33,415 nucleotides of DNA. Origin: Saprospiraceae bacterium. Its GTDB lineage: Bacteria > Bacteroidota > Bacteroidia > Chitinophagales > Saprospiraceae. A program made the translations under genes and the position numbers. The notes below the pieces were generated by a model that worked only from the letters and a program-made list of their open reading frames with translations, did not search any database and had not been told where the DNA came from. Positions 8,347-16,697 of the stretch are shown piece by piece. The stretch spans positions 1 to 33,415 of the forward strand of contig JAHDBE010000008.1 of NCBI GenBank assembly GCA_020630555.1, written 5' to 3'. Numbering within the stretch: the stretch's first letter is position 1; every line of letters starts with the position of its first letter.

Positions 8347-9834
8347 ATGTTAAAGCAGAGTTTAAGTAATAAGATGTTACAGAAGCTGTCTCCGCAGCAA
8401 ATTCAGTTAATGAAGTTGTTGCAGATTCCTACGGCTACCTTGGATCAGCGAATCAAAGAAGAGTTAGAATCCAATCCTGCTTTAGATGAGGGTGACGATT
8501 TTAATGAGGTTTTTGATCTAAACAAAGAAGCGGAAAAAGAAGATGGGGGAGGTGAAGATGAGAATTTTGAACTGGATGATTACATTAAGGAATATATAGA
8601 AGACGATCCTTCGAGTTATAAAATGCGCATGGATAATTATGCGAGTATTGAGGATGATAAAAACATTCCAGTCATCGTAGAGAATTCGTTGCACGAGCAT
8701 TTAATTCGTCAACTAGGGATGTTGAACATAGAAGATGACCGATTACTTCAAGTGGGAAGACAAGTCATTGGGAGTATTGACGCTGATGGGTATTTAAGAA
8801 GAGAACCAGTTTCAATAATTGATGATTTATTGTTCTCGCAAAATATTGAGAGCTCTAAAGATGAGATTGAAGAGATGATATCCAGTGTACAGCGATTTGA
8901 TCCACCAGGAATTGGGGCACGTCACTTACAAGAATGTTTGCAAATCCAGTTGCGTCGAAGTATTGAATTAGAAACAGGATCTATTCCAAAGAGCAAAATA
9001 ATTGCGCAACGCATTTTGGATAATCACTTCGAAGAGTTTTCTAAGAAGCATTATATAAAACTTAAAAAGCACTTATTTGTCTCAGATTCTGAATTGAAAG
9101 ATGCTGTTGACGAAATTTTAAAGTTAAATCCTAAACCAGCGAGTGGTGTTGAAGGATCTTCATCGAGTTCGCTTAATTATATTGTCCCTGATTTTATTAT
9201 TTCTAATCGAGAGGGGGAGTTGGAGTTGACCTTAAACAACAGAAATGCGCCTGATCTTCGAATAAATGATCAATATAAGGAGATGTTGAGTACCTATAAA
9301 GACTCAACGAAAGGAAGAAAATCGACTAAAAAAGAACGTGAGGCTGTCATGTTCATAAAGCAAAAGATAGATTCTGCTAAATGGTTTATTGATGCCATAA
9401 AACAGAGACAAGATACTTTGTATCGCACCATGTATTCTATCATGCAGTTCCAGAAAGAATTTTTTAAAACGGGTGATGAAGTTAGACTCAAACCAATGAT
9501 ATTAAAGGATATTGCTGAGATTACTGGTCTTGATATATCCACTGTTTCGAGGGTGGCCAACAGTAAATTTGTGCAGACAGAATTTGGAACAAAACGACTT
9601 AAGGATTTCTTTTCTGAATCCCTACAAACTCAAGATGGTCAAGAAGTATCTACATTGGAAGTAAAAAATATTCTTTCCAGAATAGTAAACTCTGAAAACA
9701 AGAGGAAACCTTATTCTGACGAGAAACTAAAAGACATGCTACAAGATAAGGGATACAACATTGCCCGACGTACAGTCGCAAAATATCGTGAACAGCTAAA
9801 TATACCTGTAGCTCGATTAAGAAAAGAATTGTAA
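8347..9834 (+). CDS. rpoN: RNA polymerase sigma-54 factor
   Basis: This 495-residue protein matches sigma-54 along its length. Region I (1-50) is Gln/Leu-rich (LSPQQIQLMKLLQIPTATLD, with ELESNPALDEG), the part contacted by AAA+ activators. Region II (about 51-95) is very acidic. The core-binding domain follows, then a helix-turn-helix (DIAEITGLDISTVSRVAN), and the RpoN box reads ARRTVAKYRE exactly at 473-482, which binds the -24 element. GGAGAG directly abuts the ATG (8341-8346), unusually close for a Shine-Dalgarno. Sigma-54 directs transcription from -24/-12 promoters and needs an ATP-driven activator, none of which is encoded here. Its stop codon is immediately followed by the stop of the convergent aminotransferase gene. 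Confidence 0.97.
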   Translation: MLKQSLSNKMLQKLSPQQIQLMKLLQIPTATLDQRIKEELESNPALDEGDDFNEVFDLNKEAEKEDGGGEDENFELDDYIKEYIEDDPSSYKMRMDNYASIEDDKNIPVIVENSLHEHLIRQLGMLNIEDDRLLQVGRQVIGSIDADGYLRREPVSIIDDLLFSQNIESSKDEIEEMISSVQRFDPPGIGARHLQECLQIQLRRSIELETGSIPKSKIIAQRILDNHFEEFSKKHYIKLKKHLFVSDSELKDAVDEILKLNPKPASGVEGSSSSSLNYIVPDFIISNREGELELTLNNRNAPDLRINDQYKEMLSTYKDSTKGRKSTKKEREAVMFIKQKIDSAKWFIDAIKQRQDTLYRTMYSIMQFQKEFFKTGDEVRLKPMILKDIAEITGLDISTVSRVANSKFVQTEFGTKRLKDFFSESLQTQDGQEVSTLEVKNILSRIVNSENKRKPYSDEKLKDMLQDKGYNIARRTVAKYREQLNIPVARLRKEL

Positions 9835-11034
9835 TTAGTTGTATTGAGATTTAGCATAATCCATAGATTCTAATAAAATCCTGCACGCCTCTTCAATTTC
9901 TGCATCGCTTATTATTAGTGGAGGGGCTAATCTAAAACTACGATCGTTAAATAAGAAGTAATCGATTAATGCTCCAGATTTAATAGTATACTCTACCACG
10001 TGCTTGAGGTATTTTCTTTTCGTTAGTTCTACCGCCATCATTAAACCGCTGCTCCTAACTTCTTTGATGATTTCGTGCTTTAAATTCCTATGAAATTTCT
10101 TTTCTTTCTCTAATACTGAATCGTAAATTTTATTTTCCAATAATAATTCTAAACCAGCATCCGCCGCTGCTAGACAGACGGGATGCCCACCAAAAGTGGT
10201 AATGTGTCCTAAGGCCGGATTTTTTATCAAAGACCCCAATATTTCTTTAGAAGAAACAACACCGCCAATAGGCATTCCTGCACCCATGGATTTAGCAATT
10301 AATAGGACATCTGGAACAATATTATATTTCTGATGAGCAAATAAAAATCCAGTTCGACCGAATCCCGTCTGAATTTCATCTAAAATTAACAAGGTACCTG
10401 TACGAGAGCATCTTAAACGTAAGTCAAACAGATAATCCGCTGCAGGCAAAATGACACCTCCTTCGGCTTGAACAGGCTCGATAATTACGGCGGCTGTTTT
10501 TTCAGTAATCTTTAGGAGATCAGCATTATCATTAAATTGAATATGGCGTATTCCAGGGATTCCAGGTAAAAAATGGGACGTAAAATCAGTGTCACTTCTA
10601 AGGGCCTCGGCACCTTGAGTACTGCCATGATATGCGTTTGTACCTGAGATGATTTCGTAACGACCCGTGTGTTTTTTTGCGAGCTTCATTGCCACTTCAA
10701 TGCATTCACTACCAGTCATCACATAGTAAATGTTATTTAAGGACTCATGCAGATGTTTAGTTAGCCTTTCTGCAAAGGAAACTTGTGGTGTCTGAATATG
10801 TTCTCCATACACCATGGTATGCATATGTTTATCTAATTGCCTTTTGATCGCGGCTACAACTTTGGGGTTACGATGACCAAGACTGCTGACAGAGATGCCT
10901 GAATTTAGATCTAAATATGCTTTGCCTTGTGTGTCATATATGTACATGCCGTCCGCGTGAGAAACCTCAAAAAGCATAGGAAAGGTACTTGTTTGTCCTA
11001 CATGTGATAAATAAAGGGATCGGAGTGAGCTCAT
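9835..11034 (-). CDS. Class III PLP-dependent aminotransferase (ArgD/RocD-like)
   Basis: The 399-residue product shows the class III aminotransferase signatures: the phosphate-binding MTGSECIEVAMKLAK (106-120), the cofactor Asp219 in LILDEIQTGFGRTG, and the Schiff-base Lys248 in LLIAKSMGAGMPIGG, with FGGHPVCLAAADAGL downstream. It belongs to the group holding acetylornithine, ornithine and related omega-amino acid aminotransferases. There are no arginine biosynthesis genes nearby, so the substrate is undecided. The ATG at 11034 gives a full-length N-terminus. Its stop abuts the rpoN stop with no intervening base. The upstream gap to 11,295 contains a structured element on the other strand. 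Confidence 0.92.
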   Translation of the reverse strand: MSSLRSLYLSHVGQTSTFPMLFEVSHADGMYIYDTQGKAYLDLNSGISVSSLGHRNPKVVAAIKRQLDKHMHTMVYGEHIQTPQVSFAERLTKHLHESLNNIYYVMTGSECIEVAMKLAKKHTGRYEIISGTNAYHGSTQGAEALRSDTDFTSHFLPGIPGIRHIQFNDNADLLKITEKTAAVIIEPVQAEGGVILPAADYLFDLRLRCSRTGTLLILDEIQTGFGRTGFLFAHQKYNIVPDVLLIAKSMGAGMPIGGVVSSKEILGSLIKNPALGHITTFGGHPVCLAAADAGLELLLENKIYDSVLEKEKKFHRNLKHEIIKEVRSSGLMMAVELTKRKYLKHVVEYTIKSGALIDYFLFNDRSFRLAPPLIISDAEIEEACRILLESMDYAKSQYN

Positions 11035-11054
11035 TATTCTCTGAAAATGAAAAA

Positions 11055-11206
11055 TTTGTCTAACTTACGACTACCCTACAAACTTCCCCCAATCTACCAT
11101 AAGAATATTCACACGAATAGCGTTAGATCTTCGGATTTAACCTATCGAAGAGTTATACATCCTTATTTAAAGGTGCCGTTTGTTCTTATGAGCAACGGCA
11201 TTTTTT
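11055..11206 (+). ncRNA. Candidate structured small RNA or leader
   Basis: In the gap between two divergent genes, about 150 bases can fold into successive elements. TCTAAC (11059-11064) pairs with GTTAGA (11122-11127), enclosing a small hairpin TATTC-ACAC-GAATA (11106-11119). Next comes TCTTCG/CGAAGA (11128-11133 with 11146-11151), and then a strong terminator hairpin with a T-run (11174-11206). No open frame of note exists here and no plus-strand gene ends upstream, so the terminator has no protein-coding client. The 5' end is a guess. It could be a stand-alone small RNA (perhaps 6S-like, not confirmed) or an attenuator leader for the thioredoxin-fold gene at 11296. Confidence 0.35.
11174..11206 (+). 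terminator. Strong rho-independent terminator
   Basis: TGCCGTT (11174-11180) pairs with AACGGCA (11194-11200). The stem extends inward through GTTC/GAGC-type pairs with a bulge around a TTAT loop, and six T follow at 11201-11206. The T-run is only on the plus strand, which fixes the direction. No plus-strand coding gene lies directly upstream. Confidence 0.75.
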
Positions 11207-11228
11207 GTTAATTGCGTTAGGAATGTGT

Positions 11229-11236
11229 TAAATTTA
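11229..11236 (+). promoter_or_regulatory. Possible -7 box for the thioredoxin-fold gene pair
   Basis: TAAATTTA matches TAnnTTTG except for the last base. A TTTG ending at 11207 lies 21 bases upstream, in the range for the Bacteroidota -33 element, and overlaps the terminator T-run. It is 60 bases before the ATG at 11296. Confidence 0.3.
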
Positions 11237-11295
11237 CAAGTACGAAATTTGTCCTCTCCCTTAAACGTTAATTTTAAGTAGATTAAGACTTAGTT

Positions 11296-12465
11296 ATGAA
11301 AACTAGATGTATACATTTAGTGGTCTTGCTTTGTTTGCCTTTCATGTTTTTCGCTCAAGGAATACAATTTTTTGAAGGCACTTGGGAAGAGGCACTAGTA
11401 AGAGCAAAAGAAGAAAAGAAACTTATTTTTGTTGACGCTTACGCGCAATGGTGTGGTCCATGTAAAATGATGGCCAAGAAGGTTTTTACACAACCAGAAG
11501 TCGGAGAATTTTATAATTCTAATTTCATAAATATGAAGTTGGATATGGAAGCCTCTGAAAGTAAATCATTTAAGAGGAAATTTTCTGTTTCTGCCTTTCC
11601 CACCTTGTTCTTTGTTAACGAAAAAGAAGAGGAGGTCCATAAATCGGTGGGTGCTAAAAAGGCAGATGCCCTAATTGCTCTTGGGAATAAGGCGTTGTCC
11701 AAAGATGATCGATCTGGAGAATTTGCGGAAAAATATGCATTGGGAGATCGAAGTTATGACTTGGTTTTGGCGTATGTAAAAGCCTTGAATAAAGTAAATA
11801 AACCCTCTTTGGGCGTAGTCAATGAATATTTAAGATCAAATCCTGAAATTACTCCAGAACAGCGCGCCATTTTTGTTTTTGAGGGCATTACTGAATCAGA
11901 TAGTAAATGGTTTAGCGAGTTATTGAATAACCGAAAGATGTATGTTAAACGATACGGTGAAGAGGCTGTAGAGGAAAAAATTCAGAACGTATGTTGGAAA
12001 ACTGTGGAGAAGGCGGCGGAATTTGAATATTACGGCTTAGTAGAAGAATCTAAAACAAAGTATAAATCTTTTAAGACGGGTGATGACAGGCTGTTTGGAT
12101 TAGAGGCGGATATGTATTATGGAGGTTATATGAAAGATCCGGATATTTTTATGCCAGCCATAGAAACGTACTATAAAAAATACGCAAAAAAGGAACCTAC
12201 ACTTATTAAACAATGCATTGAAGAGTTGAGCGTTCAGTTTAAAGACAATGAAAAGGCTAAAACAAAGGCTGAAAACTATAGTAAAGAGTTAGTTAAGAAA
12301 GAAAAGACACCAGAGAATCTCTTGATTTATGCCCAAATCCTGAATAAGAATGGGAAGAAATCTGATGCTATTGTTAAAGCTAAAGAGTCATTGGAGCTGG
12401 CGAAAAAGGAAGGACAACCTGGCCATAAAATCCAGCAATTTATTCGCTTTTTAGAATCGAGTTAA
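11296..12465 (+). CDS. Exported thioredoxin-fold protein with CGPC active site
   Basis: The 389-residue product has a signal peptide (1-20, ending FFAQ), then a thioredoxin domain preceded by the WEEALVRAKEEKKLIFVDAYAQ segment typical of the Thioredoxin_7/DUF255-like group. The redox motif is WCGPC (52-56) and the cis-proline is Pro102 (SAFPTLFF). Residues after about 140 are helical and charged and look like tetratricopeptide-type repeats (e.g. NLLIYAQILNKNGKKSDAIVKAKESLELA). It should act in the periplasm as a thiol-disulfide oxidoreductase on unknown partners. A paralogue follows 11 bases downstream, and a third lies at 24989, so this is a local family. Its electron source is not encoded here. 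Confidence 0.88.
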   Translation: MKTRCIHLVVLLCLPFMFFAQGIQFFEGTWEEALVRAKEEKKLIFVDAYAQWCGPCKMMAKKVFTQPEVGEFYNSNFINMKLDMEASESKSFKRKFSVSAFPTLFFVNEKEEEVHKSVGAKKADALIALGNKALSKDDRSGEFAEKYALGDRSYDLVLAYVKALNKVNKPSLGVVNEYLRSNPEITPEQRAIFVFEGITESDSKWFSELLNNRKMYVKRYGEEAVEEKIQNVCWKTVEKAAEFEYYGLVEESKTKYKSFKTGDDRLFGLEADMYYGGYMKDPDIFMPAIETYYKKYAKKEPTLIKQCIEELSVQFKDNEKAKTKAENYSKELVKKEKTPENLLIYAQILNKNGKKSDAIVKAKESLELAKKEGQPGHKIQQFIRFLESS

Positions 12466-12476
12466 AATTAAGCTCA

Positions 12477-13817
12477 TTGAATTTTTCCTATAAATTGATA
12501 CTCTTCTTTATTGCATTAAGTACTGTGAGCCAGTTACAAGGTCAGAGCATTCGATTTATTAATGATAATCTTGAAAGCGCCCTAAAAATTGCCGAAAGGG
12601 AAGGGAAAGACGTATTTGTCGATACTTATGCACCGTGGTGTATTCCTTGTAAACGAATGGAACCTGTTTTTAGAGACAGGGATGTCGGCAAATATTTTAA
12701 CGACCATTATGTTAGTGTGAGAATTAATATGGACGGCGATTTAGGGGATTTCATGAGAAGAAAGTATCAAGTTATTTTTCTTCCGACCATAATGATATTA
12801 GATGATAAGGGCGTCGTGAAATATCAAGTGGATAAAGTATTGACCAAAAAGGAATTGATGGACATTGGTCGAATGGTCAACGAGACTAACGGTTACTTTG
12901 TTTCTGAAGCAACAGCCATAAGTAGTAGTCCGATTACAACATCCAACTCCGCGACAGTAAACACTTCAGCTCCAGAAATAAATAAAACAGATGAAGTCAA
13001 GAAAGAAATTCCAATCGAAAAAGTAGAAGAAACCATTGTTGTAAAAGAAGCGGCACCAGTTTCTGAAGTTGCAGGAGAAAAAATTCTTTACGTCTTAGGT
13101 GAGGGAGAAGTGCCACCTGAAATTTTGAGACAGGAGGCATATTTTAGAATGACTCTGATGGATGGTTCACATCGAGAATGTGCCAAGAAATATTTAAAAA
13201 CACAAGCAGACTGGTCCTCAGAAGACAATATGAGATTTATACATGATTTTCTTCATTCTACTGCGTCTGATGAGTTTCGATATTTTATAATTAATCGACA
13301 CAAGTTTGAAGCTTTATTAGGAGAAACCAATGTCCAAGAAACCGTAGAAATTTTAGTCGATAAAACTCTGAACTCTGGATATCCTAGACCAAATTTAAAA
13401 GAAGCGCAGTCCTTATTATCTTATGTGAATCCGCGTACAAGTAGAACTCAGGCTCATCGATATATGCTTGACCGCTATTATTACGAAAGAAACCATAATG
13501 ATTATCTACAGCTGGTTTCTACATATACTACCAATATACGACCTGATGATGTGGACGTTTATTATACCATTTCAAATGTTTGCATTGAATCTATTGGCGA
13601 GGAGAATAATGAACTTTGTACTAAACTTATGAAAGAAGGGGTAGATAAACGAGACAGTGAACCCCGATTTCATGAAACTTTAGCTTTTTTATATTTTGAT
13701 CAAAACAACAAAGATCAAGCCCTAGACGAGGCAGAAAAAGCCCTGCAGTTAGCTTCAAAAACAGGTTACAGCGAAAGTTCGCTTTTGAATCTTATCGAAA
13801 AAATCAAATCCCTGTAA
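12477..13817 (+). CDS. Exported thioredoxin-fold protein with CIPC active site
   Basis: This 446-residue paralogue follows the previous gene by 11 bases. The start is a TTG: no ATG precedes the signal peptide in this frame, and the TTG gives a good one (FSYKLILFFIALSTVSQLQG). The thioredoxin domain carries WCIPC (54-58) and a cis-proline in IFLPTIMI. Residues about 145-195 form a Ser/Thr/Glu/Lys/Val-rich linker, followed by a helical C-terminal region with a TPR-like end (LAFLYFDQNNKDQALDEAEKALQLASKTG). CIPC in place of CGPC should shift the redox potential, so the two neighbours may do different jobs. It ends one base before the stop of the convergent xth gene. Periplasmic location is inferred from the signal peptide. 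Confidence 0.85.
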   Translation: MNFSYKLILFFIALSTVSQLQGQSIRFINDNLESALKIAEREGKDVFVDTYAPWCIPCKRMEPVFRDRDVGKYFNDHYVSVRINMDGDLGDFMRRKYQVIFLPTIMILDDKGVVKYQVDKVLTKKELMDIGRMVNETNGYFVSEATAISSSPITTSNSATVNTSAPEINKTDEVKKEIPIEKVEETIVVKEAAPVSEVAGEKILYVLGEGEVPPEILRQEAYFRMTLMDGSHRECAKKYLKTQADWSSEDNMRFIHDFLHSTASDEFRYFIINRHKFEALLGETNVQETVEILVDKTLNSGYPRPNLKEAQSLLSYVNPRTSRTQAHRYMLDRYYYERNHNDYLQLVSTYTTNIRPDDVDVYYTISNVCIESIGEENNELCTKLMKEGVDKRDSEPRFHETLAFLYFDQNNKDQALDEAEKALQLASKTGYSESSLLNLIEKIKSL

Positions 13818-13818
13818 A

Positions 13819-14586
13819 TTAAAAATCTATCTCGATCATTACTGGACAATGATCTGAATGTCTAGCCTCTGAAGCGTGTCGAGCCGATTTAATAGAATCT
13901 TTTAATGAGTTTGAAACAGAGATATAGTCTATTCTCCAGCCTTTATTTCTTTCTCTTGATCCACCTCGATAACTCCACCAGCTAAACTTATCATCATCGT
14001 CGGGATGTAATTGCCTAAAGGCATCGGCAAAATCCTCTTCGTACCATGTGTTTAACCAAGCGCGCTCTTCAGGTCTAAATCCTGAGGGATTATCTTTTCT
14101 AGTGGGATTATGGATGTCTTTATCTAATCGTACAATGTTGTAATCACCGACCACGATCAAGTTAGGATGATCTTGTAATAATTCTTTAACTACTGGTCTG
14201 AAATCTTCTAAAAACTCCATTTTAAACTGATGTCTTTCTTCACTAGCTGAGCCAGAAGGAAAATAGCAATTAAGAAGGGAGAAGTTTTCGTAACAAGTCA
14301 AAAGCACGCGTCCTTCATCGTCATATTTAGCTATATCTATGCCTTCAATGACTTCTTCTGGTCTATCCTTGGAAAATGTAGCGACGCCACTATATCCCTT
14401 TTTTTCAGCATTATGCCAATCGTGATAATATCCCATATCCTCAAAAACAGTAAGGTCGACCTGATCAGGAAACGCTTTAGTTTCTTGTAAACAAAATATG
14501 TCCGGATCCTCTGAAGCTACCCAGTCTGCCAAACCTTTTTTCATGGCGGCACGGATACCATTGACGTTGTACGATATAATTTTCAT
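13819..14586 (-). CDS. xth: Exodeoxyribonuclease III (AP endonuclease, Xth family)
   Basis: The 255-residue protein has the complete endonuclease/exonuclease/phosphatase fold motifs of ExoIII/APE1: SYNVNGIRAA at the N-terminus (Asn7), the metal ligand Glu35 in CLQETKAF, GYSGVATFSK, the catalytic Asp148 and Asn150 in VGDYNI, WRIDYISVS (Asp220), and the terminal SDHCPV with Asp245/His246. It cleaves DNA 5' of abasic sites and degrades 3' ends in base-excision repair. Length and start match the family (MKIISYNVNG is typical). It is convergent with the CIPC gene, with one base between the stops, and divergent from the glycosyltransferase. Confidence 0.96.
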   Translation of the reverse strand: MKIISYNVNGIRAAMKKGLADWVASEDPDIFCLQETKAFPDQVDLTVFEDMGYYHDWHNAEKKGYSGVATFSKDRPEEVIEGIDIAKYDDEGRVLLTCYENFSLLNCYFPSGSASEERHQFKMEFLEDFRPVVKELLQDHPNLIVVGDYNIVRLDKDIHNPTRKDNPSGFRPEERAWLNTWYEEDFADAFRQLHPDDDDKFSWWSYRGGSRERNKGWRIDYISVSNSLKDSIKSARHASEARHSDHCPVMIEIDF

Positions 14587-14649
14587 GAAAGGGAAGTTTT
14601 GTCTGATGCGAATATCTTCAATTTTCGGAAATCAGCTTAATTCGATTTT

Positions 14650-14657
14650 TATATTTG
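14650..14657 (+). promoter_or_regulatory. -7 promoter box of the GT2 gene
   Basis: TATATTTG is a perfect match to the Bacteroidota -7 consensus TAnnTTTG. Transcription would start near 14664, which excludes the in-frame TTG at 14655 as a start and supports the ATG at 14673. The -33 region (TTTTCG, 14622-14627) is a poor match. Confidence 0.55.
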
Positions 14658-14672
14658 CAGCAAATTCCTAAC

Positions 14673-15422
14673 ATGTATAAGGATAAAAAGGTTGTAGTTG
14701 TATTGCCGGCATATAATGCAGAGTTGACCCTTGAGCAAACATATAAGGAGATCTCTTTTGATTTAGTTGATGAAGTTATTCTATGTGATGATGCGAGTAA
14801 AGATAATACCGTGGCTAAAGCCAAAGAATTAGGGATTAAGCACATAATATCACACGAGAGTAATAAGGGGTACGGCGGCAATCAGAAATCCCTTTACAAT
14901 AAAGCACTTGAATTAGGAGGAGATATTGTAATTATGCTTCATCCCGATTATCAATATACACCCAAGTTAATTCCATCCATGGTTAACATAATAGGTGATG
15001 AATTATACCCAGTGGTACTCGGTTCACGAATTCTTGGGAAAGGGGCTTTAAAAGGAGGTATGCCACTATACAAGTATGTTGCTAATCGTTTTTTAACGTT
15101 TACTCAAAACCTTCTGATTAATTATAAACTCTCTGAATACCACACAGGTTATCGAGCATTTAGTCGTGAAGTTTTAGAGAGCATTCGATTTAATGAAAAC
15201 TCGGACGATTTCATTTTTGATAACGAGATGTTATCTCAAATCGTTTATGCTGGATTTGACATTGCGGAAGTTACATGCCCTACAAAATATTTTGAAGAGG
15301 CCTCCTCAATAAATCTTTCGAGAAGTACAAAGTACGGACTTGGCGTGTTGCTCGTTTCGCTAAAACATTTCTTACAGCGTATAGGCTTGGGGTCTTTTCA
15401 TCTATATAAGAAAAAAGACTAG
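14673..15422 (+). CDS. Glycosyltransferase family 2 (DPM/DPG synthase-like)
   Basis: From the ATG at 14673 the product has 249 residues. A longer reading from TTG 14655 overlaps the -7 promoter box and is rejected. The GT-A fold motifs are clear: VVVVLPAYNAELTLEQTY at the N-terminus, LCDDASKDNT for nucleotide-sugar binding, NKGYGGNQKSLYNKAL, and the metal-binding region MLHPDYQY in the place of the usual DxD. GYRAFSREVLESI and DFIFDNEMLSQI match dolichol-phosphate mannose/glucose synthase-like members. There is no long C-terminal membrane domain. It probably glycosylates a lipid carrier or a cell-surface glycan at the inner face of the membrane. The last four bases are shared with the convergent tatA. 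Confidence 0.9.
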   Translation: MYKDKKVVVVLPAYNAELTLEQTYKEISFDLVDEVILCDDASKDNTVAKAKELGIKHIISHESNKGYGGNQKSLYNKALELGGDIVIMLHPDYQYTPKLIPSMVNIIGDELYPVVLGSRILGKGALKGGMPLYKYVANRFLTFTQNLLINYKLSEYHTGYRAFSREVLESIRFNENSDDFIFDNEMLSQIVYAGFDIAEVTCPTKYFEEASSINLSRSTKYGLGVLLVSLKHFLQRIGLGSFHLYKKKD

Positions 15423-15625
15423 GCTTCTTTATCCTTATCAATTTCCTTCATGCCTTCTTTAATCTCCGTTTCGATTGAAGATCTGGCACTATTAAACTCT
15501 TTGATTCCCTTTCCTAAACCTCGCATTAACTCTGGAATCTTCTTACCACCGAACAACAATAAAATCGCAAAAAATATTACGATCATCTCCGGTCCTAAGA
15601 AATTTAGTAATACAAATAAAGTCAT
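15419..15625 (-). CDS. tatA: Twin-arginine translocase subunit TatA/E
   Basis: This 68-residue protein is a standard TatA: a short periplasmic N-terminus, a hydrophobic helix (MIVIFFAILLLFGG, with LGPE before it), the FGGKKIPELMRGLGKGIKEF hinge and amphipathic helix, and a charged tail. TatA oligomers form the pore of the Tat pathway for folded proteins. tatC is not in the window. It is the last gene of a probable minus-strand run with gldB and the oxygenase (gaps of 57 and 61 bases). Its stop CTA/TAG overlaps the glycosyltransferase stop through a shared CTAG palindrome. Confidence 0.95.
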   Translation of the reverse strand: MTLFVLLNFLGPEMIVIFFAILLLFGGKKIPELMRGLGKGIKEFNSARSSIETEIKEGMKEIDKDKEA

Positions 15626-15686
15626 GGTTAATGGTTTATTGAATAACGAATGTACGAATATACCTGCTAAAGGCTGATGTCGTATT

Positions 15687-16640
15687 TTATTTCTTTAATC
15701 CTATTTCTCTTAATCTTTCATCTAAATAATCACCTGCTGTTATTGGCTCGTAGGCCAATGGTCTAGAATCCGTAATACAAGAATTTAAGCAAGTCAAATC
15801 CATTTCTGCTCTTGGATGAAGGAAAAATGGTATTGATAATCTTGGTACATGCCATTGTTCTTTTGGTGGATTTACCACTCTATGCGTTGTAGATTTCAAG
15901 TAATTGTTAGTTAACCTTTGGAGCATGTCTCCCACATTTATCACAATTTCATCTTCCCCTGGAGTAATATCTAACCAATCACCCTGAGCATTTAGAAGTT
16001 GAAGTCCTCCAGCCGAAGCACCCACAAGAAGTGTTATTAAGTTAATATCTTCATGTTGTTCTGCTCTAATGGCAGATCTTGGTTCTTCTGTGATTGGCGG
16101 ATAGTGAATAGAGCGTAAAATACTTGTTCCATTCTCAATACGCTGATCAAAATAATCTACAGGTAAATCTAAATGTTCTGCGATTGCATTTAACAGGTAA
16201 CCACCAGATTTTTCGAAGGCTTTATATAATTTTTTACCCAAGTCACTAAATTCTGGAGTATGACTTACATTAGGGTTTGGTGCATAATTATCAGAAGCCG
16301 ATTCTCCGTTGTCCTCGTATTGACCAAATTGAAAAAACTCTTTCAGGTCAGCGACTTTGGATTGCTTAGCGTGCTCTTTTCCAAAGGAAGTATATCCTCT
16401 TTGTCCTGCTGCACCAGCAATTTCGTATTGCTTTTTATCGCTTACAGGTAAAGAAAAGAAAGACTTAGATGCGGCATAAAATCCATCAACAAGTTCTTTT
16501 GGGATACCATGATTCACTACTCCTACAAATCCTACTTCGTGAAAAGCGTTACCAATTTCTTTGACAAACTCAAGTTTTTGGGCCTCATTACCATGTACGT
16601 ATTTTGAGAGATCAACAACTGGAATATTTCGAGTAGACAT
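15687..16640 (-). CDS. 2OG-Fe(II) oxygenase, isopenicillin N synthase-like
   Basis: The 317-residue protein has the IPNS-like architecture: an N-terminal DIOX_N domain (NIPVVDLSKYV, then GFVGVVNHGIP) and a C-terminal jelly-roll with the iron ligands His196 and Asp198 (AEQHEDINLITLL) and His253 (STTHRVVNP). The 2-oxoglutarate-binding Arg267 and Ser269 are in RLSIPFF. It should be a soluble Fe(II)-dependent dioxygenase acting on a small molecule. Bacterial members are mostly unassigned, and although called isopenicillin N synthase family they rarely make penicillin. No nonribosomal peptide synthetase is nearby. It sits between gldB and tatA in the same direction, which gives no clear clue to its substrate. 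Confidence 0.92.
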   Translation of the reverse strand: MSTRNIPVVDLSKYVHGNEAQKLEFVKEIGNAFHEVGFVGVVNHGIPKELVDGFYAASKSFFSLPVSDKKQYEIAGAAGQRGYTSFGKEHAKQSKVADLKEFFQFGQYEDNGESASDNYAPNPNVSHTPEFSDLGKKLYKAFEKSGGYLLNAIAEHLDLPVDYFDQRIENGTSILRSIHYPPITEEPRSAIRAEQHEDINLITLLVGASAGGLQLLNAQGDWLDITPGEDEIVINVGDMLQRLTNNYLKSTTHRVVNPPKEQWHVPRLSIPFFLHPRAEMDLTCLNSCITDSRPLAYEPITAGDYLDERLREIGLKK

Positions 16641-16697
16641 AAATTTTTATTTCATTCAATTAAATCACAACAATATTAATACCGATTTGATCAATTT

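Noticed and set aside
14655-14672. TTG start for the GT2 gene
   Set aside because: It overlaps a perfect -7 promoter box (14650-14657), so it would not be in the transcript; ATG 14673 follows.
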